This document shows positions 34,638-46,376 of a stretch of DNA of 64,000 bases, piece after piece. The position numbers and the translations under genes are program-made. Numbering within the stretch: position 1 is the first letter of the stretch; each line of letters begins with the position of its first letter. Location: NCBI GenBank assembly GCA_030435675.1, contig CM059624.1:8766769-8830768 (forward strand), given 5' to 3'. Source of the stretch: Steinernema hermaphroditum (Eukaryota > Nematoda > Chromadorea > Rhabditida > Steinernematidae). Below the pieces are notes generated by a model that did not search any database, was not told where the DNA came from, and worked only from the letters and a program-made list of their open reading frames with translations.

Positions 34638-37532
34638 ATGAAAAGCGTTGAGAATGGAGGCACTTCGGCCACGTGGACCACCTACTCCACCAGAAGCGGG
34701 TTTGTCTCCCAACAGCCCTTGCCCTCCTATCAGTTCACGTCCTTCCGGGTTACGGTGCCCTTTAGGAAATGCTTCGGCACGCTCACTCGGTTCGAATTCT
34801 GCCTCATCGTCCTCTCCAGTCTTCTGCTCCTCTCTCTCCTCTCCGTCCTCCTCTTCTGGCTCATCGTTCTCCAGGGATACCCCGTGCTCACCAAAGGTAC
34901 CATTCTTGATCCTTCGTTTCGGGACCCGCGTTCAGGCGTGAACTTCGCCGATGTGCGACGCATCCACGAAGGCCTTCCGGCGACGTCGAGCTTCGACCAG
35001 AGCGCCGTGCACCATGACAAGGTCGTCTGCACCTCTCGGGAGTGCATCCGCATTGCCGGCTTCTTCGCTGCCAACCTCAACGACAAGGTGGGGATCGGGG
35101 CTGGACACCCCTGAACGTGTCTTGTCAGGTGGACCCCTGCGACGACTTTTACGAGTTCGCCTGTGGGAACTACGAGCTCAACAAGATGCTGCCGGCGAAC
35201 AAGCCGCTGCGACACACGATCAGCGATGTGCAGAGCCGGCTGCACAAGCAGGTCAAGTCCGTCCTCGAGGTGAGCGCTCCGGGGTGCCTCCCTAACACTG
35301 TGGCCTTCAGGAGACGCCGCGCGACGACGACGAGTCCTGGGACCGTCTCGCTAAGAACTACTACCAGAAGTGTCTTCGAGAAGGTGCGTGTCCGAGCAGG
35401 GGAAGGACTTATCGGCTTCTTTCAGACGTGCTCGAGGAGACCGGCGCCGCGGCCTTTCGCGCGCTCCTTAGACGGGTAGGCGGCTGGCCGGTGCTGGAGG
35501 GGACACGCTGGAAGGAGTGGGAACACGGCTGGGAGCCTCAGCTGGCGCTGCTTTTTAACCGAACCGGAATCAACGCCGTGGTTCTTGAGGTGGCCGTCTC
35601 GCACCACCCCTCCGACTCAAACCTCACCATCATCGAGCTGGACCAGCCCAAGTGGGGCGCTGGTTCCCGCTGGCCCTACCTCTCGGGCGCCGACGACCCT
35701 ATGATCGTGAACTACACACAGATGATGGTGGAGACAGCCGTCAACCTTGGTAGGTCAGACATCCGAGGGCCTCTAACGGCGCTGTCCAGGGGCCGATCGG
35801 AAGACGGCGGAGGCCGACATGCGTGAGGCCGTGGAGTTCGAGCTGAAGCTGGTGAACTTCTCCGCTGACGAGATGATCCGGAGGGACCCCGAGCGCAGCA
35901 ACAACGCCTTCAACCTGGACAGCCTCAAGCAGGTCTTCCCCTACGTGAGTTTCCCCGCCCGAGGCCCTCCCACGGCCCCTTCAGATCAACTTCCGCGAGT
36001 ACGTCGACACGCTGTTCGCCGGCATCGCCAATGTCACCAACCTGGATACCGTAATCGTGCGGGAGGTGGAGTACTTCAGGGGCATCCAGGTAGTGTCCTC
36101 CTCCGTCCCATGCAGTCTCTGTCCTCTGTTCAGCACGTGCTGCAGTCGACACCGAAGCGCGCCATCGCCAACTACATCGGCTGGCGCGTCGTGCAGGGCT
36201 TCTCCCCCTTTCTGCCGCCCAAGATGCGCGACCCCTTTTATGAATTCAAGGCCAACCAGACGGGCATGTTCAATTCTCCAATCCCTGACCGCTGGGAAGA
36301 CTGCGTCACCCTCTCCATTATCATGCTGGACATGCCCGTCGGGAAGCTCTTTGTCGAGCACTTCTTCGACAACTCCTCCATGGACAAGGTGTGTTCCCTT
36401 CAGCCCGATTCCTAACGGCCTCCAGATGACCGAGCTCACCTCCTACCTGAAGTCAGCGTTCATCAACCAGCTCCACAAGCTGGAGTGGATGGACGCAGCG
36501 ACGAAGGAGCGCGCAATCGAGAAGGCCCACTTCATCCAGTACAAGAGCGGCTACCCGCAGACTCTCTTCAACGCGACATGGATGGCCGAGAACTGGGGCC
36601 TCGTGAGTCCTTTCCCCTCGGCGGACATCTGGAATCTCTTTCAGATGGAAGGGTCGAAGACTGAGCCTCTTCTGGACCTCTCCGTGCGGATAAAACTTGC
36701 GCGGGTGCGCGAAGAGCTTCTGCGTTTGAAGCAGCCACAGGACCGCTCGCTGTGGTTCCAGAGCCCCGCCCAAGTGGACGCCTTCTACGCGCCCAACCTC
36801 AACGAAATGAGTGAGTCCATCCCAGAAGACCCCCACCCGGCGCCTTTCAGTCTTCCCCGCGGGGATCATGCAGTTCCCCTTCCTGACGGTGGGGGTGCCC
36901 AACTACGTCACCTACGCGATGGTGGGCGCCGTGGTGGGCCACGAGGTGTCACACGCTTTTGACGACCAAGGCGGCCGCTACGATAAGCTTGGGAACCTGC
37001 ACGACTGGTGGGACGCGGAGACGGCGCAGAAGTTCTTCGAGAAGGTCGAGTGCTTCGCGCGGCAGTACGGCGCCGTCCGCGTCGACGAGGTCGGCGTCCA
37101 CCTCAATGGACGCCTCTCCGTCGGCGAAAACATCGCTGACAATGGCGGCGTCAAGACAGCCTATGCGGTAAGACCCTTCCCCGGAGCACCCATAACGCCT
37201 CTTGCAGGCCTACAAGTCCTGGCTGGCCGACACGGCCGCCAGTGAGCCGGCGCTCCCCGGCTTCCAGAATTTCACGAGCGACCAACTCTTCTTCCTCGCC
37301 TACGCCAACGTACCGTACCCCGCCCCTCCGCGCCCCCCGATGTCTCTGCTTTCAGAACTGGTGCTCGATGGTGCGGCCGAAGCATTACGTGCAGCTCATC
37401 CTCACGGACGTCCACGCACCCGCCAAGTACCGCGCCATCATACCGCTCAGGAACCGCCCCGAGTTCGCTGCGGCCTTCAACTGTGCCAGGGGATCCAGGA
37501 TGAACCCGGAGCATAAGTGCCAGGCCTGGTGA
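34638..37532 (+). CDS. nep: Neprilysin-like M13 zinc metallopeptidase, type II membrane protein
   Basis: M13 peptidases cut small extracellular peptides such as neuropeptides. Twelve exons: 34638-35087, 35129-35269, 35311-35383, 35426-35749, 35790-35944, 35985-36089, 36134-36388, 36426-36602, 36645-36810, 36851-37167, 37208-37309, 37356-37532, for 813 residues. A cytoplasmic tail of about 50 residues is followed by one membrane helix (about 54-79) and a large ectodomain with paired Cys and N-x-S/T sites. The zinc site is complete: HEVSH at 646-650 and GENIADNGG with the third ligand Glu about 708 and Asp 712. VNAYY/FPAGI-type substrate-binding features appear as VDAFYAPNLNE-IFPAGIMQ, and the chain ends in the family Cys-x-x-Trp. 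A 39-bp stretch after the membrane segment (from about 34898) looks like an intron but is also in frame, so 800 residues is possible. A polyadenylation signal lies at 37708-37713. Confidence 0.95.
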
Positions 37533-37707
37533 CCGGCCCGGCTGTCGCCTTCCGATCTCATCGCTCTAGTTGCCGAAGTCTCTCCGATACTCACCGACCA
37601 CCTCTCCCTCTAGTCGATGCAACGCCCTTTCACATATTGTACCGTTTACGAGTGCACGTCACAAAGATTTATGCCCACTTGATTACTGTACATGTCGACG
37701 AAGTTTT

Positions 37708-37713
37708 AATAAA
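37708..37713 (+). terminator. Polyadenylation signal of the M13 peptidase gene
   Basis: aataaa about 175 bases after the stop codon. Cleavage 10-25 bases further would fall at, or just inside, the last codons of the convergent Cys-rich peptide gene (stop at 37732). Confidence 0.7.
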
Positions 37714-37731
37714 CTATATTTTCACTCACCC

Positions 37732-38031
37732 TTAACAGACGCATTTCCCATCGAAGAAGAGGCAGCGCCGCGGATCGCACCGAAACTTCTCCTCACCATC
37801 TGAAAAGAACACACTTAGACCCGGGAGCACTCCTGCCACCACGCCGCCGGATACTGTAGCGCGAATTCGTCTCCCCAAGAGCTTACAGATGGTGCAGCAG
37901 CTGGGACACGTCTTGCAGTACCACCAGCGGATCTTCTGCCTCTGGACGCCGGCGGTGGCGGCTTCGGAGATGCCTGCGGAGAGTCCGAGGAGGAGCGCGA
38001 GCGCGAAGAAAACGAGCACGACCGACTTCAT
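37732..38031 (-). CDS. Secreted eight-cysteine peptide, 70 residues
   Basis: Exon 37887-38031 and exon 37732-37799 join in phase 1 across an 87-bp intron. Residues 1-25 form a clear signal peptide (basic start, then Val/Leu/Phe/Ala-rich, small residues before the cleavage). The mature chain has eight Cys in the order C-x2-C-x2-CC ... C-x4-C-x6-C-x-C, with an Arg/Lys-rich start. This is a compact disulphide-rich fold of the kind used by nematode antimicrobial or signalling peptides. No named family could be assigned. If the intron is retained the frame stays open, giving a 99-residue version with a Gly/Val-rich insert. The gene is tail to tail with the M13 peptidase. Confidence 0.7.
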   Translation of the reverse strand: MKSVVLVFFALALLLGLSAGISEAATAGVQRQKIRWWYCKTCPSCCTICKLLGRRIRATVSGGVVAGVLPGLSVFFSDGEEKFRCDPRRCLFFDGKCVC

Positions 38032-38750
38032 TTCGCTTTCGACGAACGTGATTTACGAGAGCAAAGTGCAAAACAAAGGGTTTCGCGGAGACAGTTACAA
38101 AGCGCGAGACAACGACCTCCTTCCGAGACGCAAACCGGTTCCCTGAACTGCCGCAATCGGCGCGGGACCCGCGACTTTCGACACCGATGAAGATAAGGCC
38201 AATTGACAGGCGAAAGGTCGCCGAATCCTCGAGAAGTTGAAACGTCGCCAGGATGACACCGTTTTTGTATATCCTGAATCACCCCCCGGAGACCCGTTAC
38301 GAGGTACGGTAGATCCAGAATCCACAGAGAACCACTTAGGTCACAGACCGCCGAGGCAAAGGGGATATCTGTTCCGCTGCAACGAAGCGCCTTTTTCGCT
38401 AATCAGATTGCTCGGACAGGCATAGGAAAAGATCAAAAGAGTGCGCAAATGTGGTCGGAGGGCGTAGCCGAGAGTCGGAAGTGGATTCCTTTCTTTTCGT
38501 CCTCCTCGATCTCTTCTAATTCGATTGGTCATTTGTGGGCTCGGCTCTTCCTGCTGACAAAGCACGGGAGATGGATGCTCGCCGTGACCATCGCGGAATC
38601 CCGGGGTCACTTCTCTGGATCCCGAGGCGCCCAATCCGCCCCCAACGGCGCTGACCGGTCCTTCCCTCTACACTTCGCGTTTTCATTTCCCGATCTGCGG
38701 AGTCGGTAATCGTGCGCTCCGAGTTTCTTTTCGCGCATCCGTAGCCGAAA
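38032..38750. promoter_or_regulatory. Divergent intergenic region
   Basis: A 719-bp interval between the start codons of the eight-cysteine peptide (minus) and the ground-like protein (plus). It has no coding exon and must hold both promoters. A tacggta heptamer sits at about 38304. No TATA box is obvious for either gene. Confidence 0.45.
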
Positions 38751-40083
38751 ATGTCCTTCAGGATGAGATCCGTCGTGCTGCTCTCGGCCCTCTACTTTGC
38801 CTCCGGGTCCGCGTTCTTCTTCCCTTCGCTCGGCGGGGGTGCCGCCGGATGCAACTGCCAGACCCAGCCCGCCTGTCCTCCGGCCCCTGTCTGCTCACCA
38901 GCTCCTGGTAGTCAACCTGCTGGTGGAAGCCTCTAATAGTCGCCTTTAGCCCCTGTCTGTCCCCCGCCTCCCTCCTGTGGCGCTCCATGCTCCGGAGGCT
39001 CGTGCGGAGGAGGGCCATCCTACTCGGGCCCGGTCTCCAGTGGCTGCTCCGGAGCGGGTTGCGGCGGCGAAGCCGTCTACGCGCCGTCCTCCGGGTGCTC
39101 CGGACCCTCCTGTGGAGGGGGATCGTCCTCCGGGTGCTCTGGAGCCTCCTGTGGAGGAGGACAATCCTACGCGGCCTCCGCTTCCGGAGGATGCTCCGGC
39201 GGAGCATGTGGCGGAGCCTCAGTGGTGAGCGGATGCTCTGGAGCTGGCTGTGGCGGAGGAGCCGTGTACCAGGCTCCGGCAGTCTCCTACGTCCCACAGC
39301 AGCAGTTCCAGGCGCTTCCGGTCCAGCAGCCCGTTCTGAACCAGCAACAGCAGCCTGCTCCCGTACCCATCGCCCCGATCCCCGTCACTAACTACGCCTC
39401 TGTCCCCGCTCCGGCTGCCGTCTACCAGCAGCAGGCTCAGCCTGTCCCGGCCCCACAACCCACTTATCAGCAGCCCCAACCCGTCGCCCAGCAGACCTAC
39501 CAACAGCAACCCCAACAGGTTCCCGTCGAGAAGAACCCTGTACACTATAGGTCTCTGCTGTTCCCTCTCCAAAGCGTCCATTTCAGGTGTCAGTGGAGCC
39601 TTCCCCGCTTCGTAGCGAGGGATACACCTCATCCGGTGAACAGTACGTGCAGCCCGAGCAGGCGAACCACGCGGCCGCAGGAGACCGCCTCCAGGAGGTC
39701 GTTGACGAGGACGTCGCCCCGAGCTCCGTCGCCGAAGCCTCCGCCGAGGCCAACGAGACTTTAAGCCACGAGGTGGCCGAGCCGATCCCCATCTCGGAGT
39801 TGAAACTGACCGAAGACGCCCTCTGCAACAACGAGGAACTCCGCAAACTGATGCTCGACGTAGGGCGCTCTCCTGCTCTTCTTTCCTAACCGCGCACCTT
39901 CAGAACATCGAGGAGAACCTGAACACATCGAAGCGTCTGATCCAGGTGGCGGCGGAGACCGCCTTTGGAGGCCGATTCGACGTCATCTGCTCGAACCAGG
40001 ACTTCAGCTACATCACGAACACCCTCCTCTTCTGCCAGGAGACGAAAGGCGACGTCAGCTGCTACACCTATCGACAGCTCTAA
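38751..40083 (+). CDS. grl: Ground-like domain protein (nematode hedgehog-related class)
   Basis: Exons 38751-38907, 38950-39539, 39587-39859 and 39904-40083 give 399 residues. Residues 1-20 are a signal peptide. Next comes a Pro/Cys segment, then Ser/Gly-rich sequence with repeated Cys-Ser-Gly-x2-Cys-Gly-Gly units at about 65-150, then a Gln/Pro-rich linker with several GQQ- and YQQ-type runs (to about 250), then an acidic Glu/Ala stretch. The C-terminal 75 residues match the ground-like domain: ALCNNEELRKLM, then IEENLNTSKRLIQ, FGGRFDVICS and ending in SCYTY. Ground-like proteins are secreted nematode proteins tied to cuticle and moulting. A polyadenylation signal lies at 40189-40194. This gene is the best evidence for the taxon. 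Confidence 0.9.
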
Positions 40084-40188
40084 GAATCTCCTGCGACAAA
40101 GCTCTCCCCCTTCTGCTCAAATCTCCGTTATTTATTAATTTATCTCTCCCCCGACATCTCCGCGACGCACATTGCGTGACGACCCGTA

Positions 40189-40194
40189 AATAAA
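40189..40194 (+). terminator. Polyadenylation signal of the ground-like gene
   Basis: aataaa, about 106 bases after the TAA. A minus-strand aataaa at 40223-40228 could serve the convergent F-box gene, so the two 3' ends lie within about 40 bases of each other. Confidence 0.65.
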
Positions 40195-40466
40195 CTGTTT
40201 CTGTGGACCTGTGAGTTACGGCTTTATTTGCTCCGAACCAAAACGAATGGCTAAGAATTTCATGTATGTACAGAACTAGGGGACGCCCTTGGGTGCGAGG
40301 TGGGACGGAGTCCGCGTGCAGTACCCGTATCTGCTGCGGTGGTCTTTCGCCCCTTCGAAGGCGGAGAAGACCCGAGGAACGAATCGTCGGCGCACGTCAT
40401 AATAATAAAATTAATAGTTACAAAGTAAACATCCATAAAGACGTCCGAATCTAGGCGATCTTTCTT

Positions 40467-41846
40467 CTAGCGGTCGGCCGTCGCCGGAGATAAAAGCCGC
40501 GAGGCGGCGAACTGCTTCGGACAGGGCCTGCAAGGGTTACGGTAACTCCGAACGCGGCCCTGGACCCACCACTCGAGGAAGTCCGCTGGTCGTAGCTCAT
40601 TTTCAATGCCCGAATCGAGCGACTCGTCCGTCTCCATCACCTCCTCTTCCTCCTCCTCGGAGTCTTCGGAGGCTTCGGAGGCGCCTCTTGCCCGAATGGG
40701 TTCGCAGATGCTCGGGTTGTAGTAGAAGAAGGCGAAGTTGTGCTCGAGACGCCCCTTCTGGACAGTGAGGTCGACATATCCTTCGTCGCGTTCGTAGACC
40801 ATATCGGTCTTGCAGTCGTGGGCGTCGGCCATGTACTTGGAGAGCATCTGCATCGTGTAGATGAGGTGGCTGCGCATCTCTTCGTCGGAGGCATCGTAGT
40901 TGCCGCAGCAGTAGCTGATCTGGATGTTCGTGTCGAAGGGCTGCGCAGAGAGGTGCTGTGCCGCGAAGCAGACGTCCTCCGCGGGGCAGTAGAAGAAGAG
41001 GAGCTCCTTGAAAGTCTCCCGCATCAGATCCACGTGCAGCGAGAGGGATCGCAGCTTTGCAATCGTTGTAGCCGGCGTTACAGCGAGGATTCTGCCCAAA
41101 TAGCCGCCGGGATGGTAGAGAGAGGCATCTGAAGAGGTCCGTCAGATCGCGCTTCTGAGAAAAGGAGACTCACTCAGGAGGGGGTCGGAAGTGCTCGGTC
41201 TATCGAGTGGCTCCTGGACGTTGGGGGTGATCATGTCCTTGACGATGATGACGATCTCGTCGATATCAGGGATCATCGAGTAGAGGAGGGGGAGGCTCGA
41301 ACGGCGGAAGCTCTTCCGCAGCTTGCTGCGTCTGTTCTCAACGAAGCAGCTCGACGATTCGTCGCTGATCTGAAGAGGGACCGTAGAGGGCCTTCCAGAT
41401 TTTGGAGACTCACCTGGAGAGCGTGGAAGTTCCTCAGGGAGCGGACGAGGGCCAGATTCACGAAGGGAGAGCTCCGCTGCAACAAGGCCATTAGGCGTAA
41501 TTTATTGGCTGCGAGGTCGCCCGCGCCCCTTTGTGCCCCTTGACTTCTGTGCGCACAGCACGCTCGCCATATGCACCTCGCGTTTTAATTACCGTACTCC
41601 GATTGTTGCAAATCTCCCTTCGAGTGTCGCCGAGCGGCGGGGGTCCCTTGAACCGTGATAATTGCGCCCCCAAATCGCCGTAATTGTGCCCTAGCCACCT
41701 ACCATGAAACTGTGGAGATCCTCGAAGTCAAGGTGGTCGCCAATGCGCTCAAGGAGCTCGTCGGGGAGCCTTCCGAGGCTCGCCTCCGGGGCCACGGCCT
41801 CGGAGGAGGAGGGCTGCGGGTCCACGCGTCGTCTGGATCGCTCCAT
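40467..41846 (-). CDS. F-box protein, 354 residues
   Basis: Exons 41703-41846, 41414-41476, 41174-41369 and 40467-41128 join in phase. Residues 26-48 are a good F-box start: LPDELLERIGDHLDFEDLHS. F-box proteins link substrates to SCF ubiquitin ligases through Skp1. The rest is not a recognised substrate domain (no WD or leucine-rich repeats). It contains an acidic Glu/Asp/Ser run at about 280-305 and a short Arg/Pro/Cys-rich end. The first intron is 226 bp, long for this window. Another in-frame start lies upstream at 41888, which would add 14 residues; 41846 was chosen because the added residues are not protein-like. Confidence 0.75.
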
Positions 41847-44800
41847 GTCGGTCTCAAAGGATTGGTAATGAGAGCACGTTGTATACAAAGGGAAAACACG
41901 GTCGCGAAGGTATTTACCGAGGACACTTTATTACTTGGAGCAATAAAAAACGGTAATAAACATGGAAAGGGCCACTGGAAGGGAAGGTAAACAAAGCGGA
42001 TCGACGACGGTGTCGGATATCGCCACCGTCGCCAATCGCCCTGATCTCCACTGACGGCCCGTCAATCACTTCCCGACAAGCTCGATCGCGGACAGCTACC
42101 GTATCTCGGGCTGTCGATTCCGCCAGATCCTCAGTGCCCAAGGGTTTAGAACCACTCGGGAGGAGACGCTACCCAGAATGCCTTCGAAATAGCGTCGGCG
42201 ACAAACACCGTAAACGCCATCTTCGGACGAAATATAAAAAAATAATAAAAAATTATATATTTGTTATAATAAAAGATCGCATAAATCTGTGCGCCACGGC
42301 ACTATAAACGTCGTCGCGCGCAGAGTCTTTATGGTCGCCAACGAGCCAGAGAGCGCTTCGGGCCAATAAAGCCACCGCCGCGAGCACTCTTTACTGTCAT
42401 CCGCGCGACGCGTTTATGATACTCCGCTCCGGGAATCGGGAGATTAATGGAGCAGATTCGGGGGCCGAGGAGCCGAAGAATCGTAAACGGAGATGTTTTT
42501 GTGGCACGCGGGGTGATAAGTGCGGAAAGAACACCCGTAAATCGAAATGATAAGGGCCAGGCGAGGAGGGCTGGATCGAGCGGCGGCTTTGGGCTTTAAG
42601 CAGTGTCATCACGAGGGTCGGCCGGAGCCATCGGAGCAACGCTCCGGAGCGCCTTTCGGGAGGGAAAGGACTCGGGCGGTGGAGGGGAGCCCGCCAACAC
42701 GAGAGAAGCGGAAAGATCGGTGGCTAATGGCTGACTGCCGTAAAACTGAATCGTTTGGTGGCGTTTTACAATAGGAGCAACCATAAAAATCTCTGCCTTC
42801 ACTTTATCTCCCGTCTATCTGCACTCAAATAAGCACCGCTGCCCTACAAGCGACGCGAAGTGTCCGGGTAAGTAAAGTGGCGGGGATCTGGAGGCACTCC
42901 GGAGAGAGGGCCTGTGCCCGCCTTTATCGGCTCCCAAAACGACGGAAAGAGTTGCGCGAAGCCGTAAAGTGAAATGGCCGTTAGTGGAGGCCGATGGAGG
43001 GAGGATCGAGGAAATGGCCGCGATAAGACAAAACATAAAGCGGAGTTAATCATGCGATTTAATGAATCATAAAAGCGAATCACTGCGCGATCGGCTCGTC
43101 TCCCGGGCGCGAGGGCGCCAGGGAAGAGGAGGGGCCGCAGGTGCACTCACTCCCCCGGCGACTAATTGGGTCCTTCGCGCAAGTCGAGGCCGAGGGGGCA
43201 TACCGTAGCGGCCCGTTTGCACAGGAGCGGCGCAGTCGGCTGTCGAAGGACAAAAACAAAAGTGACAAGTTGTCGTCGAGTGGATGATAAATACACAAAC
43301 CGTCAATGAGGAGGCCCTTGAACGGTGGAGACGCCGAAAACGGCGGAAATAAGGTTGGAAGTCGGCTCTACCACGAATGGTGCTTCCGTTAGGCCCGTTC
43401 GTATTGGGACATGACAATGTGAGAAAAAAATAGAGAGTCTAAGGAACGACTAAGAGAGACACAAAAGCCGTACTGTAGGTAAGAATCAGTAAGACTATCT
43501 ATATAGAAGACTGTGGGAGACGACGCTCAAACAATGGAAAATAAAAGAATAATGATGCTATGTGGAGCCGTATCCTTTGTCCGTAAACCGAGGAACGTTA
43601 GTTTATATCTATATATTTATATCAAAGAAACTAATCCCTAGAAAACGGTGGCCTCTTGAAGGAGCAACACTAACCGAGCCAACAGATCTTTTGAGATCGC
43701 CTCAAAAGGGATTCTGTAGAAACCATGACGCCAGAAATGCGATTACAGAGAGCTACGTCCGACGGTTCCCAGAGATCTCCCGACACTTCCGTCACAAGCG
43801 CGTCACGAGAGCGCGCCGTCGTCCCGGGCAACGTATCCGCCGCGCCTGCGACGTCACGAGATCCAGGCAGCTTCAGAGTGCAGAATCTTTCGCTTTCAAG
43901 TTACAGGAAAGCTTGGAACTGCTCAAAGCGCTGGGAAAAGCTTCTGTGCCTCTCCCAGGAGAGGCGAGGGAGTGACCCCGAGAGTTGTAAACAAGTGGAC
44001 AAGTTGGTTGACCACCGGAAGGGGCGGAAGGGGGATTAGGAGGGAGTCGAATATCAAAGGAGGACACTCGAGAAGTCGAAAGTGTCGCCGCGACCTTCAA
44101 GAGGATAATTCGTCGCCAAATCGTTTGTTCGCTGCCCAGAAACGCGAAGTAAACAATTCGGAGTTCGAGTTCGGTGCGAAAGACGTCGTGGGGCACCGCG
44201 AAGGGCACCGATTCCCCCAGAGTGCCACGGAGGGTGCGAATCCGAGGCAGAAAGCGTCACAGGAGGTGGGGGAGGAGAACTTCTAAATATACGCCGATTC
44301 CGGAGCTATCCCGAAGGACGCGTTATTTCTGGCGTCGCAAGCGGATTCGAGGCTCAACTGTGGCGCACTGCGCGATGTCAACAAGAACACAGAATCGCAG
44401 TGGGGCGGTGGGTTCGGAGTCGGAGGATTTGGTCGAATCTCGCCCCGAAGACGACGAAGACGGATCGACGTGTGCCGCCCGCGCGGAATCTGACTGCGGT
44501 TGCGGTAGGCTGTCTTGTGTTTGCGGCCGAGTGCCATCAATCTTCGAAACCGCCCATAGATCACGTAACAAATCGCTCAATAAATATGAGCTGAAACTTG
44601 CGGGCGCCTGTCGCCGGCCCGAGCGCCGCGTCGCGTCCCGGGCGACGCCCTCCGAAGGCGGCCCTCCGGCGCCCGGGGTCCGGTAGCAGACACGCCCGGA
44701 GACGGTCAGGAGGGCGCAGACGGGTGCAGTTGCAACCCTTCAAACATAAAGCGATATATTTAAAAAACCGGTAGAAGATGGGCATGAGAATCAATCACAA

Positions 44801-45534
44801 AAAGTATCAGATCCATCTTATCACACACCCACAGGGACTCGGTGCGTTGCCAGCGCAGAAGGGCGACGTCGCACTCCTGACTTCTGAGCTGCCGAGGGCT
44901 ACGGTAGCCGGGCCGATCGGCGCCCTACCCCGGACAATCGTCGAGAGGAGGTGCGGACGGAAATCCGATCGTTATCGAACTCGACGGAATTAGCACTTCC
45001 GAGGGCACGGACGATACGATAAGCCCGAAATAAGCTGGGAACAGGGTCACAAAGAGGATACAGTGGCGGGCCGGGTCCTCCGGAGATCTGTGCACCTCGG
45101 GTTTAAGTTTCATGTCAGCGCGCTTAGGCTTTCCGTTATCCGATTATGATGGACGAGCGATTGCGCAAATTATGATTGAACACTCTGAGATTTCGCCGCC
45201 ACTTCCCCTTCGGCGACGCAAAACAGCGCCGCTCGGTCAGCGGCTACCGTAGCCAGTCGCGTAGTTGGTCGGGAATCCGTTTACGATCTGTAAAGTTAGC
45301 CGACGAGCAGGAGTGGCCGCAGGTGATCGGTAATGGGTGTCGTAGCTGATTTACGATCGCTCACTCAAAGCGTCCGCCGCGCGACTTCGCTCTGTTGCGC
45401 GACCCACTGTTACAGCATCCGAAGATCGGCGGAATCCCTCTTCATCTCCGATCGCGCAACCGCCGCTTGTTACAGCAATTTGCTTATGCATCGATGCGCC
45501 ATCATAAATCCGGTCGGCCGACGCGATGGACAAA
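41847..45534. other. 3.7-kb region without recognised genes
   Basis: Open frames are short and overlapping. The sequence mixes AT-rich stretches (about 42.23-42.28 kb and 43.43-43.65 kb) with GC-rich ones. The tacggta/taccgta heptamer recurs (about 42101, 43203, 44900, 45244), twice within gctacggtagc-like palindromes. No repeat boundary or RNA gene was found. Confidence 0.4.
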
Positions 45535-45831
45535 TTAGAGTGAGGATGCTATGCATGCACGAGGACGTAATTGCCGGTCGGTCTTGCCTAAACACTCGGA
45601 ATCAGAGAGGGCTTTAATAACTGAGGAGCTGGAGGCCCCATTAAGCCGCTTACCTTCTTTCCGGGGCAGCTGATAGCCAGCTGCAAATCCACTGCCACTG
45701 GGGAATTTATGCATTACTAGAACTCCCCGGGAAGGTTTCTTTCCTAATGGTTCCAGCCCGCGGTAGCAACAGTACCCCACACGCAGCTCTTCGAAGAGAA
45801 GCGCCACATTCGAAGTGTTTGTAGTGGCCAT
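45535..45831 (-). CDS. Tentative small gene, 84 residues
   Basis: Exon 45654-45831 (from ATG 45831) and exon 45535-45611 join in phase 1 across a typical 42-bp intron (gtaagc ... ttaaag). The first exon encodes a sensible-looking mixed sequence with LLFEELRVGYCCYRG and GFAAGYQLPRKE. There is no signal peptide and no known family. The frame is open upstream to another ATG at 45963, but an aacag acceptor just before the chosen ATG suggests a leader splice. Evidence is splice geometry and composition only. Confidence 0.4.
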   Translation of the reverse strand: MATTNTSNVALLFEELRVGYCCYRGLEPLGKKPSRGVLVMHKFPSGSGFAAGYQLPRKEGKRLNGASSSSVIKALSDSECLGKTDRQLRPRACIASSL

Positions 45832-46376
45832 TGCTAATCTGTTTTGGACGTCACTGCTCTGTACTGGGCAGCATGCGGCTTCTCGCACCTGCTTCTGATC
45901 TAATGAAAAGTAATGTGCAAGAAGACTTAAGCGGGATAATAAAAGCGTCCTTTGGGGTTTCAATCCATTTTCTTCATCGGCTAAGTATCTGTGACGCTAC
46001 TGTTCTTCACGATCTGCGAACCTTTGTGACGTCCGGGAACAAGTGCCACTGCCACATACGAAGAGAGCATGCAGTAGCTTCAAGATTACGGTCGTTCGTC
46101 TACTGGTCGTAAGAAGTGACTTCAAGCGATGCTGTGTCGACTCCCAACGCGAAAATGCTGGATCGGACTACCGTACTCATCGCGATATCCTGTTCACCGC
46201 GATCCCTTCGGAGTTTGGGCTTTACGGGTCGTGTCGTCCGCGAAACGATGCGACTTCTTCCGTTTTATTTCGACTTCTTCCGTTGCGGGAAGCTGTGCGA
46301 AGACTGGCGATGCAGCGTTTTCGAATTCTGCCCCGAGATCATAGAGAAGTAATCTCTTGGACAGCGTATTCTAGAG

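Noticed and set aside
46350..46376. A 26-bp intron (gtaatc...ttctag) linking an upstream frame to the helical-repeat gene
   Set aside because: Shorter than any supported intron here (minimum 37 bp), and the join puts the next exon out of frame.
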